Part shown: positions 8,613-19,574 of the stretch, piece after piece
Numbering within the stretch: the first letter of the stretch is position 1
How the letters are laid out: each line of letters starts with the position of its first letter
Source: Bedellia somnulentella
Taxonomy: Eukaryota; Arthropoda; Insecta; Lepidoptera; Bedelliidae
Length of the DNA: 64,000 nucleotides
NCBI GenBank assembly: GCA_963576735.1
Contig: OY755197.1
Location: 11,296,501 to 11,360,500, forward strand
Direction of reading: 5' to 3'
Position numbers and translations under genes: made by a program
The notes under the pieces: generated by a model
The model's input: only the letters and a program-made list of their open reading frames with translations
Told to the model about the DNA's origin: nothing
Databases searched by the model: none

Positions 8613-8866
8613 GGTTAATTTATCATGTTTGTTAACGGTGAGGGAAAACATCGTGAGGAAACCCACATGGCTGAGTTGTACTTAGTCATGTGACAGTGTA
8701 TTCGTACAAAACGGCGATAGGCCTGCCCCCTATCACGTGAGTACACTGTCTAAGCAAAACCTGGGTGCCTTCTCTGGACACTAGATGGCGCTGCCATGTG
8801 AGTTCAGAAGTATTGGTACCTCTGCCAACCCCTTCGGGGATAAACGGCGTGAACGTTTATGTTTTT
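8613..8866 (+). mobile_element. SINE family C (subfamily 1), 5' truncated
   Basis: It starts at GTTAATTTATCATGTTTG and lacks the tRNA-like head. The body has CTAGATGGCGCTGCCATG, and the 3' end has CCTTCGGGGATAAACGGCGTGA. Confidence 0.85.
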
Positions 8867-8869
8867 TTT

Positions 8870-9524
8870 TATGTTTCATATAAAGATTAAGCTAACAAAA
8901 AAGTTCCCGAAACTTTCAGCCTTAGAAACGGCTTATCCGACCTAATAAAGGGATATCCCGACTAATATGCATAGCTTTGAACCTATCAAGCATGTTCTAT
9001 ATTAATTGGAAAACCCTGGCTACATCTTATTAGAAATATAACGGTGGGTATAGTAATTACGGCTACGTCACAAACATCGGCAGAGTTTGGAAAATATGTT
9101 TTTTTTACTTTGCTTTTGTTAGTCGGAAAATATGATAAAATTAAGGTGTTGGCTGTAGGTTTACTTCCACATCGGCTTCAAAAGATTTCAAAAGGTTTGG
9201 GAATAGCAAAATATATATCGATTGTTGTTAAAACTACGATATACCTTACATAAATGCACCTAGGTTTAACACTATTTCCTCACTTTATAACTCTCAATAC
9301 CTAATTTCAAAAGTTCCACGAAAACACAACAATGCCTGACTGCACTCAAATATAACCTGTCGAAACAAACTGAGCAATAACTTAGTACGCTCGTGCCGGT
9401 AAAGGTAATTGTGGGTTAGCGGCCAGCGACCAACTTGGGGAAACCCTAGTGCATGGGACAATCAATAAAATTGTGGTAGCTTGTAAAACTGGTGTGAAAT
9501 ATTCATTAGTCAAATAAGTAAACA
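8870..9524. other. Intronic/intergenic sequence without features
   Basis: AT-rich. One chance 69-codon frame (9044-9253) has no homology that I recognise. No repeat family seen. Confidence 0.4.
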
Positions 9525-9768
9525 AAACGCTGTATAGTGTCGGCTTAGAATAGCACTACCCCATTTCTTCCGGTGGGTGTACGTAAGAGGCGACTAAGGG
9601 TAATAGGGCTTTTAAGGGTTTTTTGGGCGATGCGGTTGGAGACTCATCTCCAACAACGTTTATCTCACCCCACTCAACTTTCCAATAGTGGCTGAGGAAT
9701 TTCTAATTCCTTAGCTCTGGCTACCCCTTCTAGGGATTTATAACCGTGAGTATATGTATGTATGTAAA
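9525..9768 (+). mobile_element. SINE family A, near full length
   Basis: Head TATAGTGTCGGCTTAGAATAG; B-box-like GGTTGGAGACTC; 3' hairpin CTACCCCTTCTAGGGA; GTGAGTATATG and ATGT tail. Confidence 0.85.
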
Positions 9769-9769
9769 A

Positions 9770-11355
9770 CATGGTTTCTTGATTATTGCAGATGAATTGT
9801 AATTGTAACCAAAAACGCTACGCAAAACTGCTTGTCGTCTTATTGATATCATTTTATAATGTCATTTCCGTCTTCGGCAGTCGGGAAAAGCTCTTATATT
9901 AAGTAGTGTTTGTATGATTGTTCTTCATTGTAAAGATAGTAGTATTAGTTATTAATTTGTTTTAGGGTAATAATAATAATCATGGTTTTAATTGACAATC
10001 ACATATGCTGAATTAATTGGAAAATAATTTGTTGTAAATAATTGTTATCTTTCTTTTTTTATTGTTAGCTGACAGCACAGTATGTAAATGGTGACAGATA
10101 CACTCTCGAATACTTATTACTTAGACTACTGAGAATGATTTCTCTATTGTTCCAACTATCTTCGTTTTTTCAGGCCGAAATTCAGAATAACAATTCAATA
10201 ATAAGTTGAATTTATTTCTATTTCTTGTAGGAAGTTTACTTGTTGAAAAGAGAACTCATAATTATCATAAGTGAAAGTTCAGCACACGCAAGTTACATTT
10301 AATACAAATTTTACCTATATTAATACGTCTAGAAACATGCTGGAACTAGTCCTAGCGCCACAAGCAATAGGTTTTTTAAGTATTAATTTAAATTACTATG
10401 GTACAGATTTACTTATATGCTAGTTTCATATATCTTGGGATAAAGAAAATGAAATGAAGTAATAAACCTGAGATCATCAATCACCCTGCCTACACCATGG
10501 CGTGATTACAGTACATTTCTCCGCGTTAATTTGCGCTAATGTGCTGCTATTGACACGAGCTATCGTCGATATACTCCAGAAACAGGTCAACTGCCTGGAA
10601 ATACGGACTTTGTTACTATTGTTTGAATAAAGAAATGGGTAAGGTTTTTTTTTTAAGAAGCTTATTAAATATGTGCGGCTATGGTCTTGATATTGATTAC
10701 AAGCTTTTTAAGGATGCAATACTAAAATTAATAATTAATGAAATGTAATAATTAATGTAATATATGGGAAAAAACTAGTACCTAAGATACAGGCCCGGCC
10801 TAGTTTAGGTACTAGAGTTTTATTGTTTTGTTTTGTACTACAAGCCACAAGAAAAAATATTCTTTAGTTTTTCTACCCGACCTCTTAATATGTCATAAAA
10901 AGCTAAAGAATAGCTGCATTATAAATTACAATTTGTAAAACAATGATCGTTAGCTTAAGTACAAATGGTGTAATCTGTTACTTGGCAAATAAATATATAT
11001 TTTTTTTTTTATCAAACTCCAAAAGCAGCTTAGTTTCTTTGTGTTAACACTATGGTCCTTCTTTTAGTATACTAGCCTTACTTATTACTTAAATTGTAAA
11101 TTAAGTGATTATTCGACAGCTATTATTTAGTGATAGAAACATCCAGGACACATATAATAATCCATCACGATGCCCAGCAGTAGGGTGAACATACTTTCTA
11201 TCGAAACTCCGGCATTACCATCGCGGTATGGGCAGACCGACATATCAGTCACTCCGTCGCATACTAATACGATATAGTCGACGGGTTTGCGTCTTGTAGA
11301 TGGAAAGAAAGTAGATACGCTTTTTTCGTTTAAGGTACCTTTGTTTTTCGCTTTT
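9770..11355. other. Long AT-rich stretch without genes
   Basis: No exon with flanking splice sites, no long frame and no copy of the repeat families seen. Confidence 0.4.
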
Positions 11356-11358
11356 GGC

Positions 11359-11608
11359 TGTGTAGTGTCGGTTTCGAATAGCACGACCCCATTTCTTCCG
11401 GTGGGTGTACGTAAGAGGCGACTAACGGTATGGGGCTATGGGATTTTTGGGCGATGTGGTTGGAGACCCATCACCAACAACCTTTATTTTTACTATCTTG
11501 TCCCCACTCAAATTTCCAAAAGTGGCTGAGGAATTTCTAATACTTTAGCTCTGGCTATCCCTTCCTGGGATTTATAGCCGTGAGTATTTGTATGTATGTA
11601 TGTATGTA
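11359..11608 (+). mobile_element. SINE family A
   Basis: Full-length copy with TGTAGTGTCGGTTTCGAATAG head and ATGT tail. A family C SINE begins 2 bp after its tail, so the tail probably served as the target. Confidence 0.85.
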
Positions 11609-11610
11609 CA

Positions 11611-11980
11611 CCGTGATAGCCCAGTGGGTAGAACACTTGGTTATCGTGCAAGCGACTAGTGTTCAAATCCTGGGTCGGGCCTACACCAATTTGTCTTTTC
11701 TAAAGACATATGTGTGGTTAATTTATCATGGTTGTTAACGGTGAGGGAAAACATCGTGAGGAAACCCACATGGCTGAGTTGTACTTAGTCATGTGACAGT
11801 GTATTCGTACAAAACGGCGATAGGCCTGCCCCCTATCACGTGAGTACACTGTCCATGCCAAACGTGGGTACTCTGAACACCAGGTGACAAAGTCACGTGA
11901 TGTTCAGAAGTATTAGTACCTCTGCCAACCCCTTCGGGGATATTCGGCGTGAACGTTTATGTTTATGTTTATGTATGTAT
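11611..11980 (+). mobile_element. SINE family C (subfamily 2), full length
   Basis: Intact A box (TAGCCCAGTGGG) and B box (GTTCAAATCC), two internal hairpins, CCCCTTCGGGG 3' hairpin and GGCGTGA. It sits between two family A copies, inside their ATGT repeats. Confidence 0.9.
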
Positions 11981-11983
11981 GTA

Positions 11984-12116
11984 TGTAGTATCGGTATAGA
12001 ATAGCACTAACCTATTAATGTCGTAAGGAGCGACTTAGGGTTTTGCGGTTGTTTTAGTGATTGTTTAGCGATGTGGCTAGCGACCCATCACCAACCATGT
12101 TTATTTTACAAATAGT
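11984..12116 (+). mobile_element. SINE family A, diverged 5' half
   Basis: GTAGTATCGGTATAGAATAG to ACCCATCACCAACCATG; the 3' half is missing. Confidence 0.65.
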
Positions 12117-12152
12117 TTAAATACTTAACTTTCAAAATTGATTGATACATAC

Positions 12153-12350
12153 TAACAAATAAAGAATAAATAAAGGAAAGAAAAACTTCGATACAGGCGG
12201 GAATCGAACCCGCGACCTCGGGTATACGCCCCCGTCGCTCTGCCAATTGAGCTACCGTGTCAGAGCGACGGGGGCGTATACCCGAGGTCGCGGGTTCGAT
12301 TTCCGCCTGTGTCGAAGTATTTGTTTCCTTTATTTATTCTTTATATATTA
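12153..12350. repeat. Palindromic pair of family E tRNA-derived SINE heads
   Basis: Two copies of a tRNA-Lys-like head with part of the SINE body lie head to head (arms 12153-12242 and 12261-12350) around an 18-nt centre that is present once. Each arm has the D-arm sequence GGCAGAGCG or its complement and the T-arm B box GGGTTCGAT. The CTTTATTTATTCTTTAT body is mirrored on the outside. The right copy continues into AATAATCCCCACATGAGG. The anticodon arm does not fold into a standard 7-nt loop, so it is not a functional tRNA gene. Confidence 0.7.
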
Positions 12351-12618
12351 GTAATAATCCCCACATGAGGTTTTCATGAACAAAAAGATTTAAATTGACT
12401 GGTATATTCCTAAGTTTGGGATATTCCCTTTTTCGGATTTGCAGCCGTGTGTAAATTTATGTATGTACCTTTATTCTTTTTCTGTCCAGTGAAAAGACAT
12501 CTATGTATTGTACAGAAAAAGAATAAAGGTTCATAAACAATCTAAAATCTACTCGAATTGAAAATATGAACCTCAAAGCATCCAAACAGACTTAGTTCTT
12601 TCACCATCATAATCATTG

Positions 12619-12850
12619 CTGTGTAGTGTCGGCTTAGAATAGCACTACCCAATTTCTTCCGGTGGGTGTACGTAAGAGGCGACTAGCGGTACTGGGGCTT
12701 TTAAGGGATTTTTGGGCGATGCGGTTGGAGACCCATCATCAACAACCTTTATTTCACCATCTTTTTCCCACGCAACTTCCAAAAGTGGCTGAGGAATTTC
12801 TAATTCCTTAGCTGTGGCTACCTCTTCTAGGGATTTGTATGTGCATGTAC
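12619..12850 (+). mobile_element. SINE family A
   Basis: Full head (GCTGTGTAGTGTCGGCTTAG) through GGGATTTG and a short ATGT-like tail. Confidence 0.85.
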
Positions 12851-12869
12851 CATCATAAGTTGCTCCACC

Positions 12870-13365
12870 ACCAACCAACTTAGTTTCACAAATCCAGAAA
12901 CCAGTAAACATCGCTAATTAAAAGCACAAAGCTTACTATTCCCTCATTCACAGACCCACGTAAATAAATCAGTACAATTAGCTGCACCATGCCAGATATG
13001 ATTGGTTGCGTAACTCTATTACGACTCGTTAAGGGGTCGGCAGTGGGCGGGGTTCACTCGTTGTCACCTGACTTATGACTTCGTTTAATTGGCGGCTTGC
13101 GACATTGGGATACCAGGAATGTTCTATTGAGCGGAGGGAATTGATGATACGCTGGGCATTTTGGTGGGAGAAAATTAGGTTTATTTTGTAATTAGGACAG
13201 CCTATTTCAAGGTTCGTGTCCGTAAAGGGCTAACAGTCACATGAGCGAGTATAAACTCAGGTAGGGACTTTGAGCTTTTTGATTTTCTTATGTGTTTGAC
13301 TGATTTGATGAAAATATAAACATAAGAAAGGTACAATAACCTTTTGATGAGGTATTAACTCATAA
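12870..13365. other. Unassigned sequence, partly GC-rich
   Basis: 13030-13110 is less AT-rich (GGGCGGGGTT near 13050), but no frame or splice pattern is convincing. Confidence 0.35.
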
Positions 13366-13368
13366 TAC

Positions 13369-13477
13369 ATAACATAAACGTTCACGCCAAATATCCCCGA
13401 AGGGGTTGGCAGAGGTACTAATACTTCTGAACATCACGTGACTTTGTCACCTGGTTCAGAGTACTAACTCAACGGTG
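13369..13477 (-). mobile_element. SINE family C, 3' end only
   Basis: Minus-strand 3' terminus with TTATG tail at the left, CCCCGAAGGGG hairpin and part of the ACGTGACTTTGTCAC hairpin; 5' truncated. Confidence 0.8.
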
Positions 13478-13479
13478 CA

Positions 13480-14180
13480 ACTCAACACACAAAGCATATA
13501 AAAACATAACAAGAACAAACGAAGAAGAGAAATTATTAGCGCAAAGAAGAAAATTCAGTTGTGATTTTGCAGTCATTAAAGAAATCCTTTAAATCGACAA
13601 AAAAATATCAAACTCACTTTTTCTCAAGCCATTCCTATGTATTAGCAATCATAATGACATCGACTCTTCGTTTTATCGAATCCTTCTCGCATCTTTACAT
13701 GAATCTACCTTTACGCACTCATACTTCGTTACCGTACACTCCCACATTTCCCAGACGAGCATATCAGTGAGCAAACCCATATAAATCTATTTCCGAGGCA
13801 GTCTAGGTTGAGTATTGTAAGCCGGGCGTGACCGCTGACATCACAGTTTAGAGGTCGTTTGGATGCATTCGTAGAGGTATTTTATACACTAGAAGACTAT
13901 TGAAATGGTTTTGTAGTGGCATTATAGATTATCTGATTTATTTGTATGATATTTAGAATAAGGTTGTATGTATTTAGAGAAAAGAGTCGCGAAAATGTTT
14001 TACCACACAATTGAAAGTTACATTCCTCAAAAATTTTACTATTTATCGCTAGTTGACTGAAACCATTTCTTATGAATTTTATGATTCTTAAAACAAACAA
14101 AAAAGCCTGCACTAGATGTTTTGGATTGGATAATTAAATCAAACTAACAATAGTGTCTACCCCTGCCTACCCTTTTGTGT
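13480..14180. other. No gene or repeat recognised
   Basis: AT-rich; only short chance frames on both strands. Confidence 0.4.
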
Positions 14181-14184
14181 TTTT

Positions 14185-14425
14185 GCCGTGTAGTGCCGGC
14201 TTAGAATGTCGCTACCCCTTTCTACCAACGGGTGTCGTAAGAGGCGACTAAGGGTATTGGGGCTTCTTATTGGATTTTTGGGCGATGCGGTTGGAGACTC
14301 ATCACCAATAACCTTTATTTTAACATCTTTTCCCCACTCAACTTCCAAAAGTGGCTGAGGAATTTATAATTTTTAGCTCTGGCTACCCCTTTTAGGGATA
14401 TATAACCGTGAGTATATGTATGTAA
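14185..14425 (+). mobile_element. SINE family A, 'GTGCCGG' subfamily
   Basis: Carries GTGCCGGCTTAGAATGTCGC, ACGGGTGTCGTAAGAGGCGA and TATAATTTTTAGCTCTGG, distinguishing it from the TTCCGGTGGGTGTACG subfamily. Confidence 0.85.
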
Positions 14426-14864
14426 AAACAGACAAAAGTTAAATAATTCAATTAAATATGTATACGCATAAAAATTCCATCAAAAGCGAAAATTTGGTAA
14501 AAATAAAGTATCCAAAGAGCAGTCGCCGCCCACACTTCTCTACAATGACTCCGCAACGCAAATACACTAATGATGTCAGCTTGTTTTAAAACGTATAAGA
14601 TCATGTTTTTCCTTATCAGTCATACAGTGTTACATCATTAATTGTTATTTGCTCAGTGAGTATGTGATACAGCTTTATTTTCTGAAGTTTTAATTTTATC
14701 CTCACATATTTGGTACTTTGTCGTTCTAATTTGGCATAACAATAACTTTTTCAATAATAAGATTAGTCAAGAGTCAAGAATGATCAATTGCTTTATTTAC
14801 CTAGAGCAATACCCGTGGGTTCGGTACCAAGGGATAGAATATAGGGATAGATAGATAGAAATAT

Positions 14865-15376
14865 ATAAAATAAATAAATAAAAATAAAATAATCAATTAT
14901 TTCAAAGAAAAAGATTAATCTTTCTTTTTTGAAAGTCAAATTTCAACTTAATACTAAGATTACTTCGGAGTAAGTGCCGTGTAGTGCCGGCTTAGAATGT
15001 CGCTACCCCTTTCTACCCACGGGTGTCGTAAGAGGCGACTAAGGGTATTGGGGCTTTTTATTGGATTTTTGGGCGATGCGGTTGGAGACCCATCACCAAA
15101 AACCTTTATTCTTACCGTCTTTTCCCCACTCAACTTCCAAAAGTGGCTGAGGAATTTATAATTCCTTAGCTCTGGTTACCCCTTCTAGGGAAATATAGCC
15201 GTGAGTATATGTATGTATGTATGTATTACTTCGGATTCGGAAGGTGTTTTGTTGAGAGAAGAACCCGTAAGAAACTCGTCAACACACATCTTTTTTCACA
15301 TCCATTACAATTTTGGTGTTAGCCCGGAAACATCCTGCACAGAGCCCTGATGACACCAAGCCACTTCATCATTAAC
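14865..15376 (-). mobile_element. LINE family G 3' end, split by a SINE A insertion
   Basis: Reverse complement of the last ORF codons and 3' UTR of the LINE at 51446-52763: the segment 15304-15374 mirrors the AWCHQGSVQDVSGLTPKL end, and AACTTAATACTAAG and ACACATCTTTTTT mirror its 3' UTR. The family A SINE at 14970-15224 interrupts it. Confidence 0.8.
14970..15224 (+). mobile_element. SINE family A ('GTGCCGG' subfamily), inserted in a LINE
   Basis: Full length, bracketed by an 11-bp target duplication ATTACTTCGGA (14959-14969 and 15225-15235). This shows that family A spreads by target-primed retroposition. Confidence 0.92.
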
Positions 15377-15576
15377 TCATATCATCCTAGTGTTCCATTT
15401 TTCAAACGGTTACTTTTTTATTTTTTTACTCTAATTTTGAATGCGTCTCAAAAATTTTGTTTTTATGTTGTTATTGCCGACATTTCTAGCTGTCAGTTGA
15501 ATAAATATACATTAAACTTCGCGCGGTTTCATCAATCTACAAAACATTATTTATCTGGAAGTTTGGAGTGAAATTT

Positions 15577-16290
15577 ATGGCGAACAAAAAAACGTAAGTA
15601 ATTATGATATATAAATAATACTTCTGATGAATTGGGGTTCATAAACATGCTATAGTATTGTAATATCATATTATAAAACGTACTTAGAAAAAAAATTACT
15701 TGTTTGTAAGAAATAGTAAATTTTATGAACCGTTCCATTATTGGAGCAGTAGGAACATAAACTCCGTTAATTTCTATACATTCAGATTTTGACTTTATTA
15801 TTCTTGCCTCGTAATTATAATCTTTTTTTATTGCAGATTGAATTTGAATAAGATAATTTATCTAATGGAAGACGATAGCGACTTTTTTTCGGCTGATATT
15901 TTCATCACACCTCCTGACAATTCGCAAAATAGCGAAGACAGCGGTGACGAAGAGTATGCCTGTACAAATAATTTGTCAAACATCATTTATGGCCACAAGC
16001 TGAACTCCGTTAAAATGGTTTCCGTGACACCAGATGGTCTCAAGCTGAGACTCGGATTGAGCTAAGCCGAAGGTGAACCAATAGAACTATTCACATTGTC
16101 AGTGACCCTGCCTCTACAGCCCTCAACTTCGTTGATGGTGACAGAGCCACCGCCAAAAAGAATACCTCATGAAATGGCAAAAAGATGGGGGTTTGTCGAT
16201 ATTAAAAAAAAAGGTTGGAGGAGTAATATGAACCAGGTTTCCTTAAAATCTACAAAAACATGTTTAGTTTTTTTAAAAAAAAATATATGA
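15577..16290 (+). pseudogene. piggyBac-like (PGBD) transposase 5' fragment with intron
   Basis: A short first exon, 15577-15593 (ATGGCGAACAAAAAAAC), is followed by GTAAGT, a 243-bp intron with a T-rich tract, and TTGCAG at 15831-15836. The second exon joins in frame. It codes MEDDSDFFSADIFITPPDNS then QNSEDSGDEE, an acidic segment resembling the N-terminus of PGBD/piggyBac-type proteins, which commonly have a PP-D...EDSGDEE pattern. A stop at 16062-16064 ends it at about 80 residues, where ~550 or more would be needed. From 16096 another frame with PPPKRIPHEMAKRW may be the frameshifted continuation. The catalytic DDD domain is absent. The assignment rests on composition and pattern and could be wrong. 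Confidence 0.45.
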
Positions 16291-16299
16291 TGAGGTGTT

Positions 16300-17205
16300 T
16301 GAATGAATTTGCTTAGAAACTCAAAAAAATGCTATTCAGAAGAATAATGTTGGTTACCATCGTACTGCAATCTGCCTGAAAATAAGGTATTGGCAATTAC
16401 TCATATCCCACATAATATTTTAATGTTTTCAGCTGTATAAAATATCTCCAGCTGCAACGTCACATGATCTATTATCGTTCACGAGAGATATTGTTTCTAC
16501 ACACTTCCTACAAATGATACTGTTCCTAATACTTGTCTTCATCTATGATTCCTACTCCTAGATCTTCACTTGCAGAGCAAAACATGTGCTTGAAGCTAAA
16601 AAATGGATAGCAAAGAACATATTCCTGAAAGTAAAAAAATATACCAACTCGATGTGGTATAAGGCACAAAAATACAACAATGAAAATTTCCAGTAGAATG
16701 TTGCTTTACATATCAAGTGTTCTACAATTTTTACACTCAATAACATCTAATTTATATATGTTTTAACATTCATGCTAGTTTACCATGTTTTTAACTCCAA
16801 AAGATAAAAATAATGTAAATAAAATCGTCTTATTTCTCAACGAAATCCATGGCCCCAAACAGGATTTTACATGTATGTATAATCCTAATGTTCCATTATT
16901 GGAACGGTTACAAAACATAAAAACCTACTTTTAAAAAAAAAAATTTTGCGCACAGTCCATATCGTACATCTATAAAGGTGTTCCGATACAATTTTCATAA
17001 ACATTGAACTTGTTTTAATAAGGTTGGGATGATACGAGTTAAAGTAATTATTAACATTGTAATAGGCTTTCGAACTAAGATATATTTACATATATTTTCT
17101 GACTCAGTATTTTTAAACAGAAGGAAGGAAATCACAGCTCCCGTACCATGAGGCTTGTGTGAGTCCGTATGTCACTTGAAAAGTGAGAAACTGTCATATT
17201 AGTCA
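16300..17205. other. AT-rich tract with a repeated GTTCCATTATTGGAAC palindrome
   Basis: The block CCTAATGTTCCATTATTGGA followed by ACGGTTAC (16884-16911) recurs near 15384-15411 in the same orientation and near 15730-15755 inverted. These copies surround the PGBD-like fragment and may mark that element's ends. No gene seen. Confidence 0.35.
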
Positions 17206-17220
17206 TACAATATCGGAGGC

Positions 17221-17591
17221 ATAAAAAAAACGACGTGATAGCTCAATGGGTAGAACACCGGTTAACGTGCAAGCGACTACTGTTCAAATCCCGGGTCGGG
17301 CCTACACAAATTTGTTTTTTTCTAAAGACATATGTGTGGTTAATTTATCATGGTTGTTAACGGTGAGGGAAAACATCGTGAGGAAACCCACATGACTGAG
17401 TTGTACTTAGTCATGTGACAGTGTATTCGTACAAAACGGCGATAGGCCTGCCCCCTATCACGTGAGTACACTGTCCATGCAAAACGTGGGTATTCTGAAC
17501 ACCAGGTGACAAAGTCACGTGATGTTCAGAAGTATTAGTACCTCTGCCAACCCCTTCGGGAATATTCGGCGTGAACGTTTATGTTATGTTT
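17221..17591 (+). mobile_element. SINE family C (subfamily 2), full length
   Basis: A box GATAGCTCAATGGG, B box GTTCAAATCCC, both internal hairpins, TTATG tail. The 12-bp target duplication is AATATCGGAGGC (17209-17220 and 17592-17603). Confidence 0.92.
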
Positions 17592-17604
17592 AATATCGGA
17601 GGCT

Positions 17605-17900
17605 GGTAGTATAATTGAGACAGGCAAAAACCAAAAAAATGTTAAAGAGAGTTTTCCAAACTGGAGGTTATAATACGTAAAAACAGTAACAACGAATAGT
17701 TTTTATGGTCGGTTCTTGTGATGCCAGCATTGACCTCGGAGGTGATGTTAATGGAGCAGTGATGCAATCGTGATAACGCGGTAATTGAATTACAAGGACG
17801 ATCATTCATAAAACCGAAATTTAGAACAACTCTTAATTCTGACACGTTTCGCTTATCATATTTTATAACGTTAAACATATACTAACTAAACTTACATATA
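17605..17900. other. Short unassigned spacer
   Basis: No coding or repeat signal beyond chance frames. Confidence 0.35.
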
Positions 17901-17901
17901 T

Positions 17902-18146
17902 ACATACATACAAACATATACTCAGGCTGTGAATCCCTTAAAGCGGTAGCCAGAGCTAGGGAATCAAAAATTCCTCAGCCACTTTTGGAAATTGCGTGGG
18001 GAAAAGACGGCGGAATAAAGGTTGTTGGTGATTGGTCTCTAACCGCATCGCCCAAAAATCTCTAAAAAACCCCAATACCGCCTCTTACGTACACCCACCG
18101 GAAGAAATGAGGTAGTGCTATTCTAAGCCGACACTACACGGCACTA
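17902..18146 (-). mobile_element. SINE family A
   Basis: Complete minus-strand copy with ACATAC tail at the left and GCCGACACTACACGGC head at the right. A second copy abuts it. Confidence 0.85.
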
Positions 18147-18356
18147 TACATACAGAGAGCTTAAGAGCTAGAAACTCCTCAGCCTCATTTGGAAGTTGAG
18201 GGGACAAGATGGTTTAACTAAAGTTTCATTAATGAAGGATCTCCAACCGCATCGCCCAAAACCCACTTAAAAAGCCTCATACCCTTAGTCGCCTCTTACG
18301 TACACCCCACCGGAAGAAATGGGGTAGTGCTATTCTAAGCCGGCACTACACAGCTA
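18147..18356 (-). mobile_element. SINE family A, tandem neighbour
   Basis: Starts with CATACAGAGAGC in place of a normal tail, then the body and GCCGGCACTACACAGC head. It is directly adjacent to the previous copy in the same orientation. Confidence 0.75.
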
Positions 18357-18547
18357 AAACTTCGGTGTTAAAGTAATATTTATCACTTGGCAAACGTGTG
18401 ACGTGTATTCACGAGAGACACTACTATCTCTTTGGGTCTTCTTAATTTTAAAAATAAGATTTTGGTATATAGATATTAAAAACTATAGAAGCAATTAACC
18501 AATAATAGAAATACTCGTATATTATGGAGATCAATACTCAGGGTTTG

Positions 18548-18732
18548 CCTCCTCTTAAGTCATACCAGTGTTTTGCCACTTGGCAATATCAAGCACTGAG
18601 TTAGGACCTAGTTTGTGTTACCATAGCACTAATTTTTAGGTCAAAAATTTTTTTCTTCACTTTATGTATTGTTTTTTATATTGTATGTGGTGTTATGTTA
18701 ACATAAATAAACGAGTTATCTATCTATACTAA
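18548..18732 (+). repeat. LINE-like 3' UTR with (TATC) tail
   Basis: Non-coding block with ACATAAATAAACG (AATAAA signal) and a short ATCTATCTAT tail; organised like the LINE ends at 42.2 and 46.9 kb. Family not identified. Confidence 0.45.
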
Positions 18733-18861
18733 AGTTTAATTTTAAAGGTATTCCAACCATTTGATTACAAAATATACATCGGAGTTTAAGAACAACAAGT
18801 GCCAATGCCACCCTTTTGGGTATACACAATCCTACCCTATAATCCCTATTATCTAACAAGT

Positions 18862-19116
18862 TGCTGTGTAGTGTCGGCTTAGAATAACATTACCCCATTT
18901 CTACCCGTGGGTGATCGTAAGAGGCGACTAAGGGTATAGGGGCTTATTAAGTGATTTTTGGGCGATCTGGTTGGAGACCCGCTGCCACCAAAAACATTTA
19001 TTATTACCATATTTTCCCAGATCAACTTCCAAAAGTGGCTGAGGAATTTATAATTCCTTAGCTCTTGTTACCCCTTCTAAGGAAATATAGCCGTGAGTAT
19101 ATGTATGTATGTATGT
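18862..19116 (+). mobile_element. SINE family A ('GTGGGTGATCG' subfamily)
   Basis: Carries AATAACATTACCCC, CCGTGGGTGATCGTAAGAGG, GGGGCTTATTAAGTGATTTT and the ATGT tail. Confidence 0.85.
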
Positions 19117-19119
19117 AAA

Positions 19120-19570
19120 TACAGTTTTAATACAGGTAAAGCTTTATCAAATTAATGGAGTTATAAAAGAGGTGATATTTGGGATATGTTATCAAATGGC
19201 TGACAAAGTATTAATAACCCAGTGTGAGATAACCGTGACAACATTAACTGATTAACATAAATCTATATTTAGTTGGTTCCGACTGAAACTGCTCACTGCA
19301 AGGTTTGTTTACTATTGAAATAATATTATTTGTAGTTCTGGCGGTAAACGTGAGCGGCAGAACTGATCGGTTGCTATTTGCGTGATTGTTTTAAACTATT
19401 TGGAAATTTTGCGTTTCACTGAAGTATAGGAATCTTTCGAGGGTTATCGTTGAATTTCTTTTCAACGCAGTTTTCACTTTCGAGAAAAATTTCAAAAGTG
19501 ATATTTACAATTTGCTTTTTATTCTTTTAAAATAAAGTGCCCGTATACCGGAGTCTTAAGCTAGTTAATC
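19120..19570. other. No gene or repeat recognised
   Basis: AT-rich, presumably intronic. Confidence 0.4.
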
Positions 19571-19574
19571 ATAT

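Noticed and set aside
12195..12262. tRNA gene on the minus strand (tRNA-Lys/Thr-like cloverleaf)
   Set aside because: A and B boxes are good, but the anticodon stem-loop is irregular (8-nt loop). The same unit recurs with a SINE body at 43.1 and 46.5 kb, so it is a retroposon head.
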